From the NCBI GenBank assembly GCA_963965975.1, contig OZ014411.1, forward strand, positions 21,046,446 to 21,110,445: a DNA stretch of 64,000 nucleotides. The letters run 5' to 3'. The translations under genes and the position numbers were made by a program. Every line of letters begins with the position of its first letter. Within the stretch, counting starts at the first letter, position 1. The notes under the pieces were generated by a model, which was not told the DNA's origin, did not search any database, and saw only the letters and a list, made by a program, of their open reading frames with translations. The stretch is from Xestospongia bergquistia (taxonomy: Eukaryota; Porifera; Demospongiae; Haplosclerida; Petrosiidae). Below are positions 48,050 to 59,426 of the stretch, piece after piece.

Positions 48050-51000
48050 TATTGTTATGTTTCGTAATATAATGATCTTATTCAGAGAAGGCTTCTTCTG
48101 AGCTGCACAAAAATTGTGAAAACATAATTGACACAATGAAATTAAATGACAGCATCAATTTAATGTAATTTTTTTACATAGAGGAAGTGCACAAATTTGT
48201 ACAATAGTGAGTAACAATATATATATATATACATGACTATGCATAATTATTATTCACTGCATGGTACAATATCATTGGAAAGCTTAATTAAGATATACTG
48301 TATTGATTACAAAGCTAATTTCTTTGTAATTTATTTACTTATGTAATTCAACAGCAGTGTCAAATATGGCAGACTGTTGTCATATTATATATTCCATATG
48401 GGCAACCCTCACAGTGTGATGTTCATTAGTATCATATACTATATGCATGCAACTCAAATGACTGGTAAATCAATCAATCCATTTTATAGCCGGTGATATA
48501 ACAATTGAAGTACAGCTTGTTAGTTAATTTGGGTACATGATCAAGTCTGCCCAATTTACTAAATATCTATAGACTCCTACTTAAGCTGCCTTTGTTCTTG
48601 GTTGTTAGGGTGTTATGATTACAGTGTTCCTTAATAGCATAACAGAGATAAAAGTAATCATGAACATAAGTAAATAGAATAAACAGGGGAATTAACACAG
48701 AAAACTTTAAGTAATTTTCTCTAGCAAAAGTACTTACAACCAGCATAAATTCATTGACAGTGTCATTAAAGTGGTTGATGAATAATGAGAAGTGTAGTAG
48801 TAGTAAAATTTTAATAAATATTGTTAATAGCAGTTTATGTAAGCCATCTCATAACATTTGCATAAGGATCACTATCAAAGAGATATCCTTTATTAATCTA
48901 CACGTATATATATATAATATATGTGTGCATAACTTATAACATAATTTTAAAGTATCTGCTCTGATGGGGGTTATCTACATGTATATGTTATTGGCAAAGT
49001 CCCATTTTCTAAGTGACCTTCTTGAATGAAACACACACACGTTATGTATAAACACATAAATGACTTCTTAAAAATTTAGATTCTGTTGACTACCTAGGTG
49101 AGGCATTTGTTCAATTTTGTGTACTGGCCAATACTAACTTAATTGAAACTGAGTCTCATGTTGTATTCTAATTAGCTCTTTGCATAGTTCATTTGAAGAG
49201 TTCATTTGTGTATGATAATTTGCTATGTTATCAGTCTACACCTTTAACATAAAGATGTATAAACCGATTCACTATACATTATATGTGATTTTGATGATTG
49301 GAATTAAACCTGTCAAGCCAAATTGCTCTATATGTATCATCTTAATATGACTAAAGACAATAGGTCTCACCAAAGACAAAAGTCACATTAGATAAGATAT
49401 TTGGTCTATTCTAATAGCAATGATAATTACATAAAATATGTATTATTCATTGCAAGGTAGAGGAATGTGAGGCTAACTTCAACTATGTTTGCAAGGTTGC
49501 TTAGAAAAGAGGACTTCCCCTATCACATGTATATCTAATTAACACCATATAACAAAGGTGTGCTGAGTGTTTAACATATCTATGCTCTATGCTAAGGGTA
49601 TGCATACAAATAGAATAAATATCTCACAAAATTAATTCTTAAAATGCTCATGTATAATGTACTGTAGCAAGGTGTAATTGATATCCATACAAAGTATTAC
49701 ATGTGTATGTATACAAACCATAAAGCAGATGTAACCACTGACACCTCTTATTCCAGAATAATAAAGTAAAGTAAAGTACCAAGACATCAGAGGTTCAGTG
49801 TACTGCTGTCAGCTTTTGTACATTAATACAGTTAATTCACTGATATTTTAAACCTTGTTTCTTAAAGTTGTTTCACTTCAACAACCTTTGACTCCAATTA
49901 CACACAAACACACAAAGAGAGACACATTGTTGGTGTAATTATCTTCTCTTGATAATTATAATTCACATAGTATATGTCCAACATTTACATCATCATGAGT
50001 GTAATTATCATGTGTCATTGCAGGTTATATATATTAACAGCAGTTACACTGATAACAAAATATCTAGCATAGTACTTAATAATATCACTTAAACTGTAAA
50101 GACTCTTATAAGTATTCATTTATTAATGTATCTATCAACTTCTTCATTGATATCAATCTGGACATGACCATTTCTGCTATATCTAATGATAATATGTTAC
50201 ATGCATTAAATTGTATCTTGAGTGAATAATACATATATGTATCTGGGATCCTCATTAATAAACAGATATAGACCTATGTATTGGAAAGACACCAGATTGT
50301 TCCATTAATATTGTAACCAATCATTGGATTGCAAGTACTTACCAGGATATAGACAGAGAAGTATCTATACTCTTATCTGTAATACCAAGCTTCAATTGTT
50401 ATGTTAAAGAGTTATGTCATTCTTTCAATTATAAATTATTTATCACTCTTCACTTCCTCCTTTAATTGTTCATCATATGTAGCATTTTCTTTACTCTGTT
50501 CCAAAAATATTGCTTGTATTTGTTTCTATTTTATTAATCTTTTTTTAATACTACATAAAGATGAATTATTATGTTTGAATTAAATTGTTGTGTATTAGGT
50601 ATACTGGGTACATTATTTCAACTTAGCAGTTTCTTTTCAAAGTATCTTTACAATTATATGATTGGTTTATAACTAGAAGAACAATACTGTTATAATCAAC
50701 TTCCATTACAATTATTTGACCACAACACAACTACAATGAAAGGATCTACACTGACTACAAAACGTATAGTTATAAGATATTGATATGTTCTATATATCTT
50801 TGTCATATCGTGCTGATGCAACTGCCATCCCAACTATCTTGTTTGTATTCTTTATAAAAGACTGACATTAGCCATTCCTACATTTAGTACCTTTTTTAGA
50901 AAATTCATTCATTTGTTTACATTAGATTAGTTTGACTGAATGTTTTATCTCACCCTTCTCTTGATAACAATGCAGCTGGAAGAGAACATAAAATTTAGCT

Positions 51001-51122
51001 GCAAATATGACTTAACAATAATTATTGACAATGAAATTAGTAATGATGTAGAAAAGCAAACCTAAGAGAGAGTTTTAGCAGAGTGTTCTTAATCAAAACA
51101 AACACAAGTTATGTATATCTAC
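48050..51122. other. AT-rich intergenic, no gene seen
   Basis: No exon, element terminus or family motif found on either strand. Confidence 0.5.
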
Positions 51123-54100
51123 TTAATTTAATTGTTCATACAATAATTGTTGGTGTTGTTGACATCTATGTTGACAACAAAGTTTAAACCTGTGAATGAT
51201 ATATAAAGCAATCCAAAGCATAGGCACGTAGATTAGGATGTATTGGATAACAAAAACTGTTGTAGAGAGTTTTTCCATAGCAACTGTTAATGAATATTGA
51301 TATAGTGTGATACTGTTGATCACAATAATTAGTAGGAAAATACAGCAATCAATTTTGTTGTGTCGCTCTTCCCTATAAGGCCGTAAAATAGCAAATACAA
51401 TGATCATTACAATGGCCAGTATTTGCTGCACTAATACTTGAGAAATAAATGTACTAGAAAAGACAAATGCAAGTGCCATGGCCAGTCGTAGTACAAAGTA
51501 GAGACCTGCTACCCATCGTAAATCTGATAAACACAGAAAAGGTCGACAACAGTATCTTGTATTATTATTTGGTGCTTCTTGTTGAATATTTTGTTGTCCC
51601 TCCACTTCTTGTGTATGGCCATCTTTAAAGTCAGACTGAAAAGCCTTAAGCATAGCATTAAAAAATATCATGAATTTGTTGTTTGTTCTTGGGTCTGTCT
51701 TATAACGTGCACAAAGTAATATGATGGGAAATACAATAAGGAATATTGCAACTCCGCTTGCAATTAACATGTATGGAATATGATGACCATTACCAAACTT
51801 GGTGGATCCATCAAAATAGGGAACTGTAGCTACAATATGATTACTACTGTTATACAAATGGGTCCAGTTGAGAATATAGGATGTGTTTAATGCACATCTA
51901 GTGTACCCTAGAAGGATGCAAGAAGAAATTGCATTAGTAAGAGCTTCTTTGGTGTCAAACTCTATATTAATATTGCAGCAAATTTGTTGAATGTTTCGAA
52001 CAGTCATGGTTATACATCTTTCCATACGACCAGCACACCTGCCTTCATTACACAAATGAATAAGGTAGAGAACTGCAACAATTGCAAGTGGTAACAAGGC
52101 AATAACATATTCCCAGGCAAAGATAGAATTCATTGTTAAATTTGGTGCTAGACAATACTTGGCAGGCTGGATAAAATTTAAATTCCAAATGTTATAAATG
52201 ACATCAAACACTTCTAAATATATATCTGCACTTTCAGTTATATTCTCTAGTGGTATTTCACCATCTCCACTGATATCCAGAGAAGTAGTGATAACTTGGC
52301 CGAAGAAAATAGCTCCATTAAGATACCCTGATGCCAAAGGAAAGTTAGCGCAAATAATAACAAGAAGGAGAAATAATACTGGCCAAAATTGTGTCAATAT
52401 GACATATATCCATGTGTATTTAAACTCTTTGCTAGAGCATTCAATACACTCATAACTGACAACGTTGAGTGCAAAAGACCCATTGTTACTACAGCTGGAA
52501 CAAAGAACACCTTCTTTTTTACCTCCACAAAGGACATCATTAACTCTGTCATATGAATCTGGAAGCTCAATAAATCCACCATATTTCTGATTGAGGTTGG
52601 CAACACAGAATCTACATCTACCAACAACTGATACATTATTGTAATGTCCAATCCAAAAGCCTTTTCTGATCATTGCAATAAAATTTGATTGACAACATAT
52701 GACATTTCCTCCAAAGCTATAATCACTACACTGACATTCTCCACTGTTTTCATTTATCAAGTAACCAGGTGGACAAGGAAGTTGTTCGACTGAAAATCTT
52801 AATTCTAATACTCTAGGAAATAAGCTTTGTAATATAATAGATTCAGTTTCATTACTCAATGATGGATGGTTCTTCTGTTTTAGTTTTATACGTTGGTCTG
52901 AGATGTATTGATAATCCTTATCAACTTCTACTTCAGAAGTGCTAGTGGCGATAAGAACATAGGAGTCCACACTTTTATTATAATCATCTGTAACATTCAG
53001 ATCCATAAAAGTACTATTACCAAGCACAATTGAGAGTAAAGATGAAGATAATTTAATTTGTTTAGGCAAACTTTTGACCTCCTCTTCACAATTTCCATTA
53101 GGTCCAAAATCAAAATGATTCCCAGAACAGAAGATAAATGATGTGTCCTCTTCTTGATATTTCCAAGTGCAATAATGAAGAGTTGTTGCAAAAATTGATT
53201 CATTTCTCCCATTGGCGGTATTATTTCTGAAAGAAAACAAGCCTTGCCAACCCATATTTGGAGTTTGTTTTGGCTCATGGCCATGAATGAAACAATTAAT
53301 AGAGAATATATCATCTTGTTGACTGGTAATGAAAGCATAAATGGCCCCTCCATGAACTGAAGCTGTGTTATTGTTGAAGTTGACTGTAACATTTGTCTCA
53401 ACAACAATGGCAGCATTACCTATTAAAGCAATAGCTCCTCCATTTGTTCCCAAATTTTTGCTAAAAGTAGAGTGAGATCCTTCAAGAAATAATAGATGAT
53501 TGTTAATTGCATAAATTGCTGTTCCGTGGTTATTTGTGAAATTAACATTATCAAGCATTACAGAAACAGAGTCAAGGTACATTGTTCCAACACTTGATGG
53601 TTCACTTACTCCAGACAAAGGCAACAACATTTGTTGGATGTTGTTATAAAATGTACAATTACTAAAAAAAGGTTGAGGTGGTGAACCATCAAAGGACAAC
53701 CAAGCTGTCATATCTACAGCACTACCAGTTTTAGCAGTATTAGCATTCCAAATGGAGTCATAAAAATTAAACTTATTGGTCATATTTTTTTCGTTGGTTG
53801 TATATAATGATACTCCTCCACCCAAAGATGCACTATTCCTTGTAAAATTGCAGCAATAGAAATTGACCTGATTGTTATGTGCTACAACTGATTTATAAAT
53901 ATTGTAAACAATAAATTGAAATTGAATTCTGACTCCACCCCCACCTTGTACTGCTTCATTGTTTACAAAAATTGAATTTGTGAAAGTAATGGTATTATAC
54001 TTACTATATTGGGCAATACCAATGTATGCCCCTCCACCATATAGAGCTGTATTATGTTCAAATGAACACATATCCACTGAAATTGTATTGTTTCGTGCTT

Positions 54101-54893
54101 TCCAACCTATGTATATATATATGCCTCCTCCACGTCCATCATCCAAATCATTTGGACGACTGATGTAAACTTGACTGTCATTTGCTTGGTTATTCATGAA
54201 TGTACAGTTGTAGATGGTGTATTTGGAATAAGACAATTGATCTTGACTATACTGATTATTCTCACATTTTCCTACACTGTGCAGACATTCAGGAAAGGTG
54301 ATAGCAACACTACTTCCTTGGCTATCATGAAATGGCATGTTATATTTAAAAGTACAATCTTTAATCACATTAAAGCCCCAAGTTGCTCGCATGTATACAG
54401 CTGTACCAGTGCTATTAGCTATAGTGACACCTTTAATGCTAACGTTAGAGCATTGCACAAAGTACATTGCATTACTTAACGAATCAAATAGACTAAAATT
54501 TCTGTTATTACCATAAGTTGCACCACAGCCAATAAAAGACACATTGTTTATGTTGATATCGTGTGAGTTATAGAAGTATAGACCAGTATATGGTTGACAA
54601 TTGATAATAACATCGTCACCTCTGCTAACATTTCCTACAACATTGGTGTTATTGATAGAGTCGAAAGTAATGTTTACTGGTAGAAGGTAATAATTACCAG
54701 GTTGAATAATGAAGGTTGTATCAGAGGTCATGTGATGTGACTCAAAAGCAAATGAAATATTGTCATACTTATATGTACATGATGTATTAAATGATGTATA
54801 ATAAACTGCTACACATACATATGTAGTAGCACCTTCACCATGTTGCACTGCTATTATAGCTAACAGCATTAGTAGAATACAAAGCTCCTTCAT
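51123..54893 (-). CDS. Beta-helix ectodomain, multi-pass membrane protein (Pmp-like repeats), 1256 aa
   Basis: Intact single coding exon. Residues 1-21 are a signal peptide (LCILLMLLAIIAVQ). Residues 55-570 are an N-glycosylation-rich parallel beta-helix with paired GGG/GGA and FxxN motifs: GGGIYI 255, GGGAYI 286, GGGVRI 318, GGGVSL 358, GGAIAL 485, GGAIYA 515; FMNN 232, FVNN 309, FTRN 350, FTNN 452, FNNN 506, FRNN 555. This is the repeat signature of chlamydial Pmp proteins, but there is no autotransporter barrel. A Cys-rich juxtamembrane region spans about 707-820. Transmembrane segments lie near 827-850, 925-947, 1040-1061, 1126-1148, 1151-1171, 1181-1200 and 1211-1232, with others possible near 857-872 and 985-1000. 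The tail is short and Cys/Gln-rich. A plausible surface receptor or adhesion protein; function unknown. Confidence 0.85.
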   Translation of the reverse strand: MKELCILLMLLAIIAVQHGEGATTYVCVAVYYTSFNTSCTYKYDNISFAFESHHMTSDTTFIIQPGNYYLLPVNITFDSINNTNVVGNVSRGDDVIINCQPYTGLYFYNSHDININNVSFIGCGATYGNNRNFSLFDSLSNAMYFVQCSNVSIKGVTIANSTGTAVYMRATWGFNVIKDCTFKYNMPFHDSQGSSVAITFPECLHSVGKCENNQYSQDQLSYSKYTIYNCTFMNNQANDSQVYISRPNDLDDGRGGGIYIYIGWKARNNTISVDMCSFEHNTALYGGGAYIGIAQYSKYNTITFTNSIFVNNEAVQGGGGVRIQFQFIVYNIYKSVVAHNNQVNFYCCNFTRNSASLGGGVSLYTTNEKNMTNKFNFYDSIWNANTAKTGSAVDMTAWLSFDGSPPQPFFSNCTFYNNIQQMLLPLSGVSEPSSVGTMYLDSVSVMLDNVNFTNNHGTAIYAINNHLLFLEGSHSTFSKNLGTNGGAIALIGNAAIVVETNVTVNFNNNTASVHGGAIYAFITSQQDDIFSINCFIHGHEPKQTPNMGWQGLFSFRNNTANGRNESIFATTLHYCTWKYQEEDTSFIFCSGNHFDFGPNGNCEEEVKSLPKQIKLSSSLLSIVLGNSTFMDLNVTDDYNKSVDSYVLIATSTSEVEVDKDYQYISDQRIKLKQKNHPSLSNETESIILQSLFPRVLELRFSVEQLPCPPGYLINENSGECQCSDYSFGGNVICCQSNFIAMIRKGFWIGHYNNVSVVGRCRFCVANLNQKYGGFIELPDSYDRVNDVLCGGKKEGVLCSSCSNNGSFALNVVSYECIECSSKEFKYTWIYVILTQFWPVLFLLLVIICANFPLASGYLNGAIFFGQVITTSLDISGDGEIPLENITESADIYLEVFDVIYNIWNLNFIQPAKYCLAPNLTMNSIFAWEYVIALLPLAIVAVLYLIHLCNEGRCAGRMERCITMTVRNIQQICCNINIEFDTKEALTNAISSCILLGYTRCALNTSYILNWTHLYNSSNHIVATVPYFDGSTKFGNGHHIPYMLIASGVAIFLIVFPIILLCARYKTDPRTNNKFMIFFNAMLKAFQSDFKDGHTQEVEGQQNIQQEAPNNNTRYCCRPFLCLSDLRWVAGLYFVLRLAMALAFVFSSTFISQVLVQQILAIVMIIVFAILRPYREERHNKIDCCIFLLIIVINSITLYQYSLTVAMEKLSTTVFVIQYILIYVPMLWIALYIIHRFKLCCQHRCQQHQQLLYEQLN

Positions 54894-54902
54894 TATGTGC
54901 TC

Positions 54903-55860
54903 CTATAAATAGATATACATATTAACATCCATTAATAAAAAAATAATATTTGCTTAGAAGTACATATAAGTAATATGTTTAGTGTACTTGCTGTGGAGGT
55001 AAATGTCAGGTAGTAAAGTAGTCTATGTGATATACCACATGATCAATATTACTATAAAAATTTGCCGGTTGATTTAACTAATACATAGTTATACAGGTTG
55101 CATATACATAAAGTAAACATAATACTATTTTGACCACTAATGCATTATGAAATTAGTGGTTATGTAGCTACATAAACAGTAGTACATTAGTAATGAAAAC
55201 AGCATTATATATAATTACTTTTGATAACACACAAGTTACATGTCAATAGTAAATTATTTGATGCAATAAGTAAACATCATGTACAGTTTTATTACTAATG
55301 TAGTAAATGTACTATGGAATTAACTATTCATTATCTAATTGTGGTTAATGTATAGTATTAATTTTAATGTATAGTATTAACTTTCCATTAAAGTACAACA
55401 TTGTTTACCACTCTATATCCACAGAATGCACTAGCAATCCCATAATATTGTTAACAACACTATTGTGAATGAACAGTAGCTTATTAAGCAACACAAACAC
55501 AGTCTAGGGAGCCAGATGTAACCATGGCCAAGCACTTTGGGTTGGGTTTGGCTCGCTAGACTAATACACACACTCGTTCATCAATTACTTTGAGTATATC
55601 CAAAGTATACATTTCATTACCTGCAATAACTTAGTCACTTTATTACTCAAAATATCTAACTGCTAATACAAATGGGCTGTTATTATGTGATCATAGGCTT
55701 CAGTGACTTTAGTCACTTATATAGTAAAGGACAACAAATCATACTTTACAATCATGTGCTAACTTACCGCTTCACAGTTGTATCAGCATTCGGTTATCTG
55801 TCTGGAATAGACGAGAGGAGAACCCCAATCTCCTTGCCGCCGAAATTGTAGTGGGTGTAA
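54903..55860 (-). promoter_or_regulatory. Leader intron and 5' UTR exon of the beta-helix membrane gene
   Basis: On the minus strand an acceptor CTATTTATAG ends at 54903, ten bases before the ATG at 54893, and a donor GTAAGT lies at 55762-55767. The exon upstream of that donor (about 55768-55860) contains a GC-richer, non-AT stretch typical of a transcription start area here. The leader exon is inferred; its 5' boundary is approximate. Confidence 0.5.
55501..55563. repeat. Short inverted-repeat element
   Basis: AGTCTAGGGAGCCA at the left and TGGCTCGCTAGACT at the right are inverted with one or two mismatches around a 35-bp loop containing CCATGG. It is inside the leader intron of the beta-helix gene and probably a MITE. 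Confidence 0.65.
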
Positions 55861-58800
55861 GTAGTTGCATAACACATACCACATCCTTCATGCTTGAAGA
55901 GTACGGTTTAGAAATACATTCTAACTGTAAAAAGTTTAATTATATAGATATAGTAAATGTACTGTACTACTGTATCGAATAAAGCTGTTCTCATAAAAAT
56001 AAAATCAACTCTATACACAGACGCGTTAGCTTTTATCATCACATGAACAATAACACTACAGCCATTTTATTGATTCACGAAATTCACGAGATCACATTCC
56101 TCGCGGTCAATGGCATCTCCTATACTTTGCTTATGGAAAGTATTGTTCTTGTGGGTCCTATTATATAAAATAATGTCAAAAAAGATGATTGTCAGGAGAC
56201 TACTTTATATACTATACTACTAAATATTTCAATAAACAGGATCAAAATCCCCACATACTTCCTTGTCCTAGAATTCACATTAATTATAACGACATGTTTA
56301 TTACACTGTAATAATGGAAAATTACTAAAATTAGAGGTGTCACGTTTTTACAATGAAATAATGAGGCAATTACTGTGATCATTAATTAGGTAAATCAACA
56401 CAACAATTATTAATCTTTCACTACTAAACTTAATCACTGGACAGTATGACCTTGTACAAGTTTAGAGCACCCAATGTATGAGTACCTTGGTAACATTTTT
56501 TCTAGATTTATCATGAAAGACTTACTTTAATGAAATTGGCCTAATCTCATGTAGTTTTATTCAATATTGGTAATGTTTTAATTATTTAATTATAATGTTG
56601 CCATGAGAAGAGTAAGAGTTATTTTAACAGATTTTTCAATGCAAAGGAACAATTCAAGCAACTTTATATAGACTTATTTCAACATTATAATGTATTGTAA
56701 AGCTCTGATAGAACCAGCTGTTAGGTCCTGATGAATATAACATTGAGCACTGTAAAAATCCCCACATACTTCCTTGTCCTTTTTAGCAGCAAATTTTTAC
56801 CCTGACATGGATGGATTACTATGAAATATGTAATTTTGGTCAATTACTCACTGTATAATTTGTTGGTATGATGTACTTTTACAAAGCAACAAAATAATAC
56901 AATAAATAATACAATAAGTACTTTACATAATTTCTAGATTCCTTAGTAATCCATCATATAAACTACAAATTACTTGTAAACTGACATATTAATTTTTAAT
57001 ATGTCAGTGAGACTGGGGATTGGAATGAAAAAGTGTTAAAAGGAAATCTACAGGACCAAACTGGCTACATTCAATTAAGAGTGCCTCAGTTATTGCCCAT
57101 TTCTCATATGTTACATAGAAAACAATGGGAACAGAAGAGATTACTGATATTCTATGCACGTATTGTTTAATAAAAAAACATTAAATTAAAAAACCTTGTG
57201 TATTTGTAAATAGATTCTCTCAAGTAGTCATTGCTCTGTATATTAGTCTAATGAAGCCAGTTCAATGCTTTGAGTTCATCTAAAACAGCATTAATAGTTG
57301 TGATAGACTATAAATAGTAAAATAATTCCATGATTATGTCAATGTCTTCTCATTTATATAGTTTCTGTTTTGTATTAGTATTGACTGTTTATTCATTGAC
57401 AAAGAATCAACTGCTTTGTCCAGTTTGATGCAAAATCAAAGATGTCATTGAAGATATCAACTATCATTCTTCAAGTCAGAAAGGAATTTGTGAAATGCGT
57501 GCATCATAATTTTAAAGAAAGAACAAGGTATGACAGAGAAGAAGGATTAATGGATAAATTGATAAACAAATAATTGAATAGATTGTTAATTACAAGAGAA
57601 ATCTATGAATAGATGTAATACAAGAATGATTACATGAAATCACTAATAATTAATGTTTCTATAAACATCATTCTTATGTTAATCTTCAAGCCAATCTTTG
57701 TGGTCTTGGAAAAAATAGGTTTTTAACGGTAGGTCATGGAAGGAAAAAAACACATTCAATCTGTTTGTATGGCTGATGTATGGAGGAGGAAGTGATTATA
57801 GTCATATGCTAAAGAATGAAGTAAGGAATTCTCAATATTATTATTATTATAAAATGCTTTTCTTTTGGTTATACACTGTAGTATAGTTGGTTCATGTTAG
57901 CTTTGACCTTTGTTTTCTACTATTACTTTACCTTTTCTAGTTACATTTCTAATTATTAAGGTACCAAATTATTCCAATAATACTTTTCGTTAATTAGTTC
58001 AATAAGTATTGTCATAAGTACACATTTAAATTCATTTATTAATATGATGGTCAAGTGATTAAATGATTTGCAAGGTCAAAATAAATGTGAATAGACTGTA
58101 ATATTTATTCAAGATACAATATTAATAATAATTAATTTTATCAACTAATCAATTTTTACAGTGTGGATGGGTGGACTAGCTTTTAGATGTAAACATTTCT
58201 GACATCTTAGCTATATATTAAGTAGTAGGTTGGTTTCAAGGTTTGTGAGAGTAATTTATATATTGCTAATTGGTGTTGATACAAAATCTGGCTCTCTCTA
58301 TACATTATGTCAGCCTTCATTTCTTTAATTTATCAATAATATTCCTGTAAAAATTACAGTAAATGTAGCTAATATTATAAATCTTTACTGTGTGTCTATA
58401 GTGTATAATTAGTTATCATCCAGCACTCCATTTTAAAGTTATGACTGAATAAATTTTCTAGACTAAAATTTCCAACCAAACAGAAATTATTAGACTTTTC
58501 AATAGTGTTCTTCATAATGGTATGTTTAAGAATAGTGGGAAATTCAAGAATATGCACCTGGTAACTTTTGGCCATTGTGATTTCATTATTATATTGTAGT
58601 CAAATGAGTAATCCGGACATGATGTTTGATTTAATTATAACTAATTAGATATCTTTAGTCTTACGTTTCCTTCAAAAATCAAAATCATTTTAAACTAATT
58701 TTAAATGTATGTTGTCTTTCAGCTATGACTTTTTGTCATCACTGGATATTACCTTAAAGTAATGTTCATAGTAGTCTTTCATTATTATAATGTTGCGATA

Positions 58801-59426
58801 ACTATACCATGAACAGAAGGCTATGCTTTGGGAAATCATGAACATACACTCACATTCACATGATTGCATCAAAAAAAGCTGAAAAAAATTCAGATATTTT
58901 AACCTTAAAGACAAGTTTATTTTTGAACAGGTTGTCTTGAATAGTCAGTCAGTCACTTGTCTTCATTCTCTTGTTAAATATATCAATATAGTGTGCTATG
59001 TAATATATAATTGTTTAATTATTCATATCTTGATGAGGTAGTATCTGGGATAATTAACACTAGTGTAACATGTCCCAACTATGTCAGTATGACTGTATGA
59101 CAACATAGTAGCTAAAAGTATTGTATTGATCACTTATACTCTCTTCATTGAAAGAAATGTTTATTTTATATTGTTAATGTATTATACGTTTTGGAGTTTG
59201 TTTTGCTTTTATTTTCTATTTCTTGTAGGTGTGACTTGTTTAGTTTCTTATTTGGAAGTAGGCAACAATTTCAGTGACAATACTCGAATAACTAATTAAA
59301 TCTACAATTGAGTACGTACTAATTTAAGTTATTATTATTCATTGTTTTGCTTTATTATTTAGCTCCACCCATTCTCAGAAAGGCGTTAACCTAGTGTGTG
59401 GGTCTGGTAACTTTCTCGTACTAACT
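55861..59426. other. Intergenic, no gene seen
   Basis: AT-rich. AAAATCCCCACATACTTCCT + TGTCCT occurs twice (56244-56269 and 56755-56780, about 510 bp apart). Otherwise nothing is recognised. The final 80 bp before 59427 (CTCCACCC, then a CTGGTAACTTTCTCG leader) is probably the promoter and 5' UTR of the Death-CARD gene. Confidence 0.5.

Noticed and set aside
51123-54893. Several 70-140 residue frames on either strand inside the beta-helix gene (for example 52997-53416, 54171-54479)
   Set aside because: All overlap the intact 1256-residue frame and show no independent motif.
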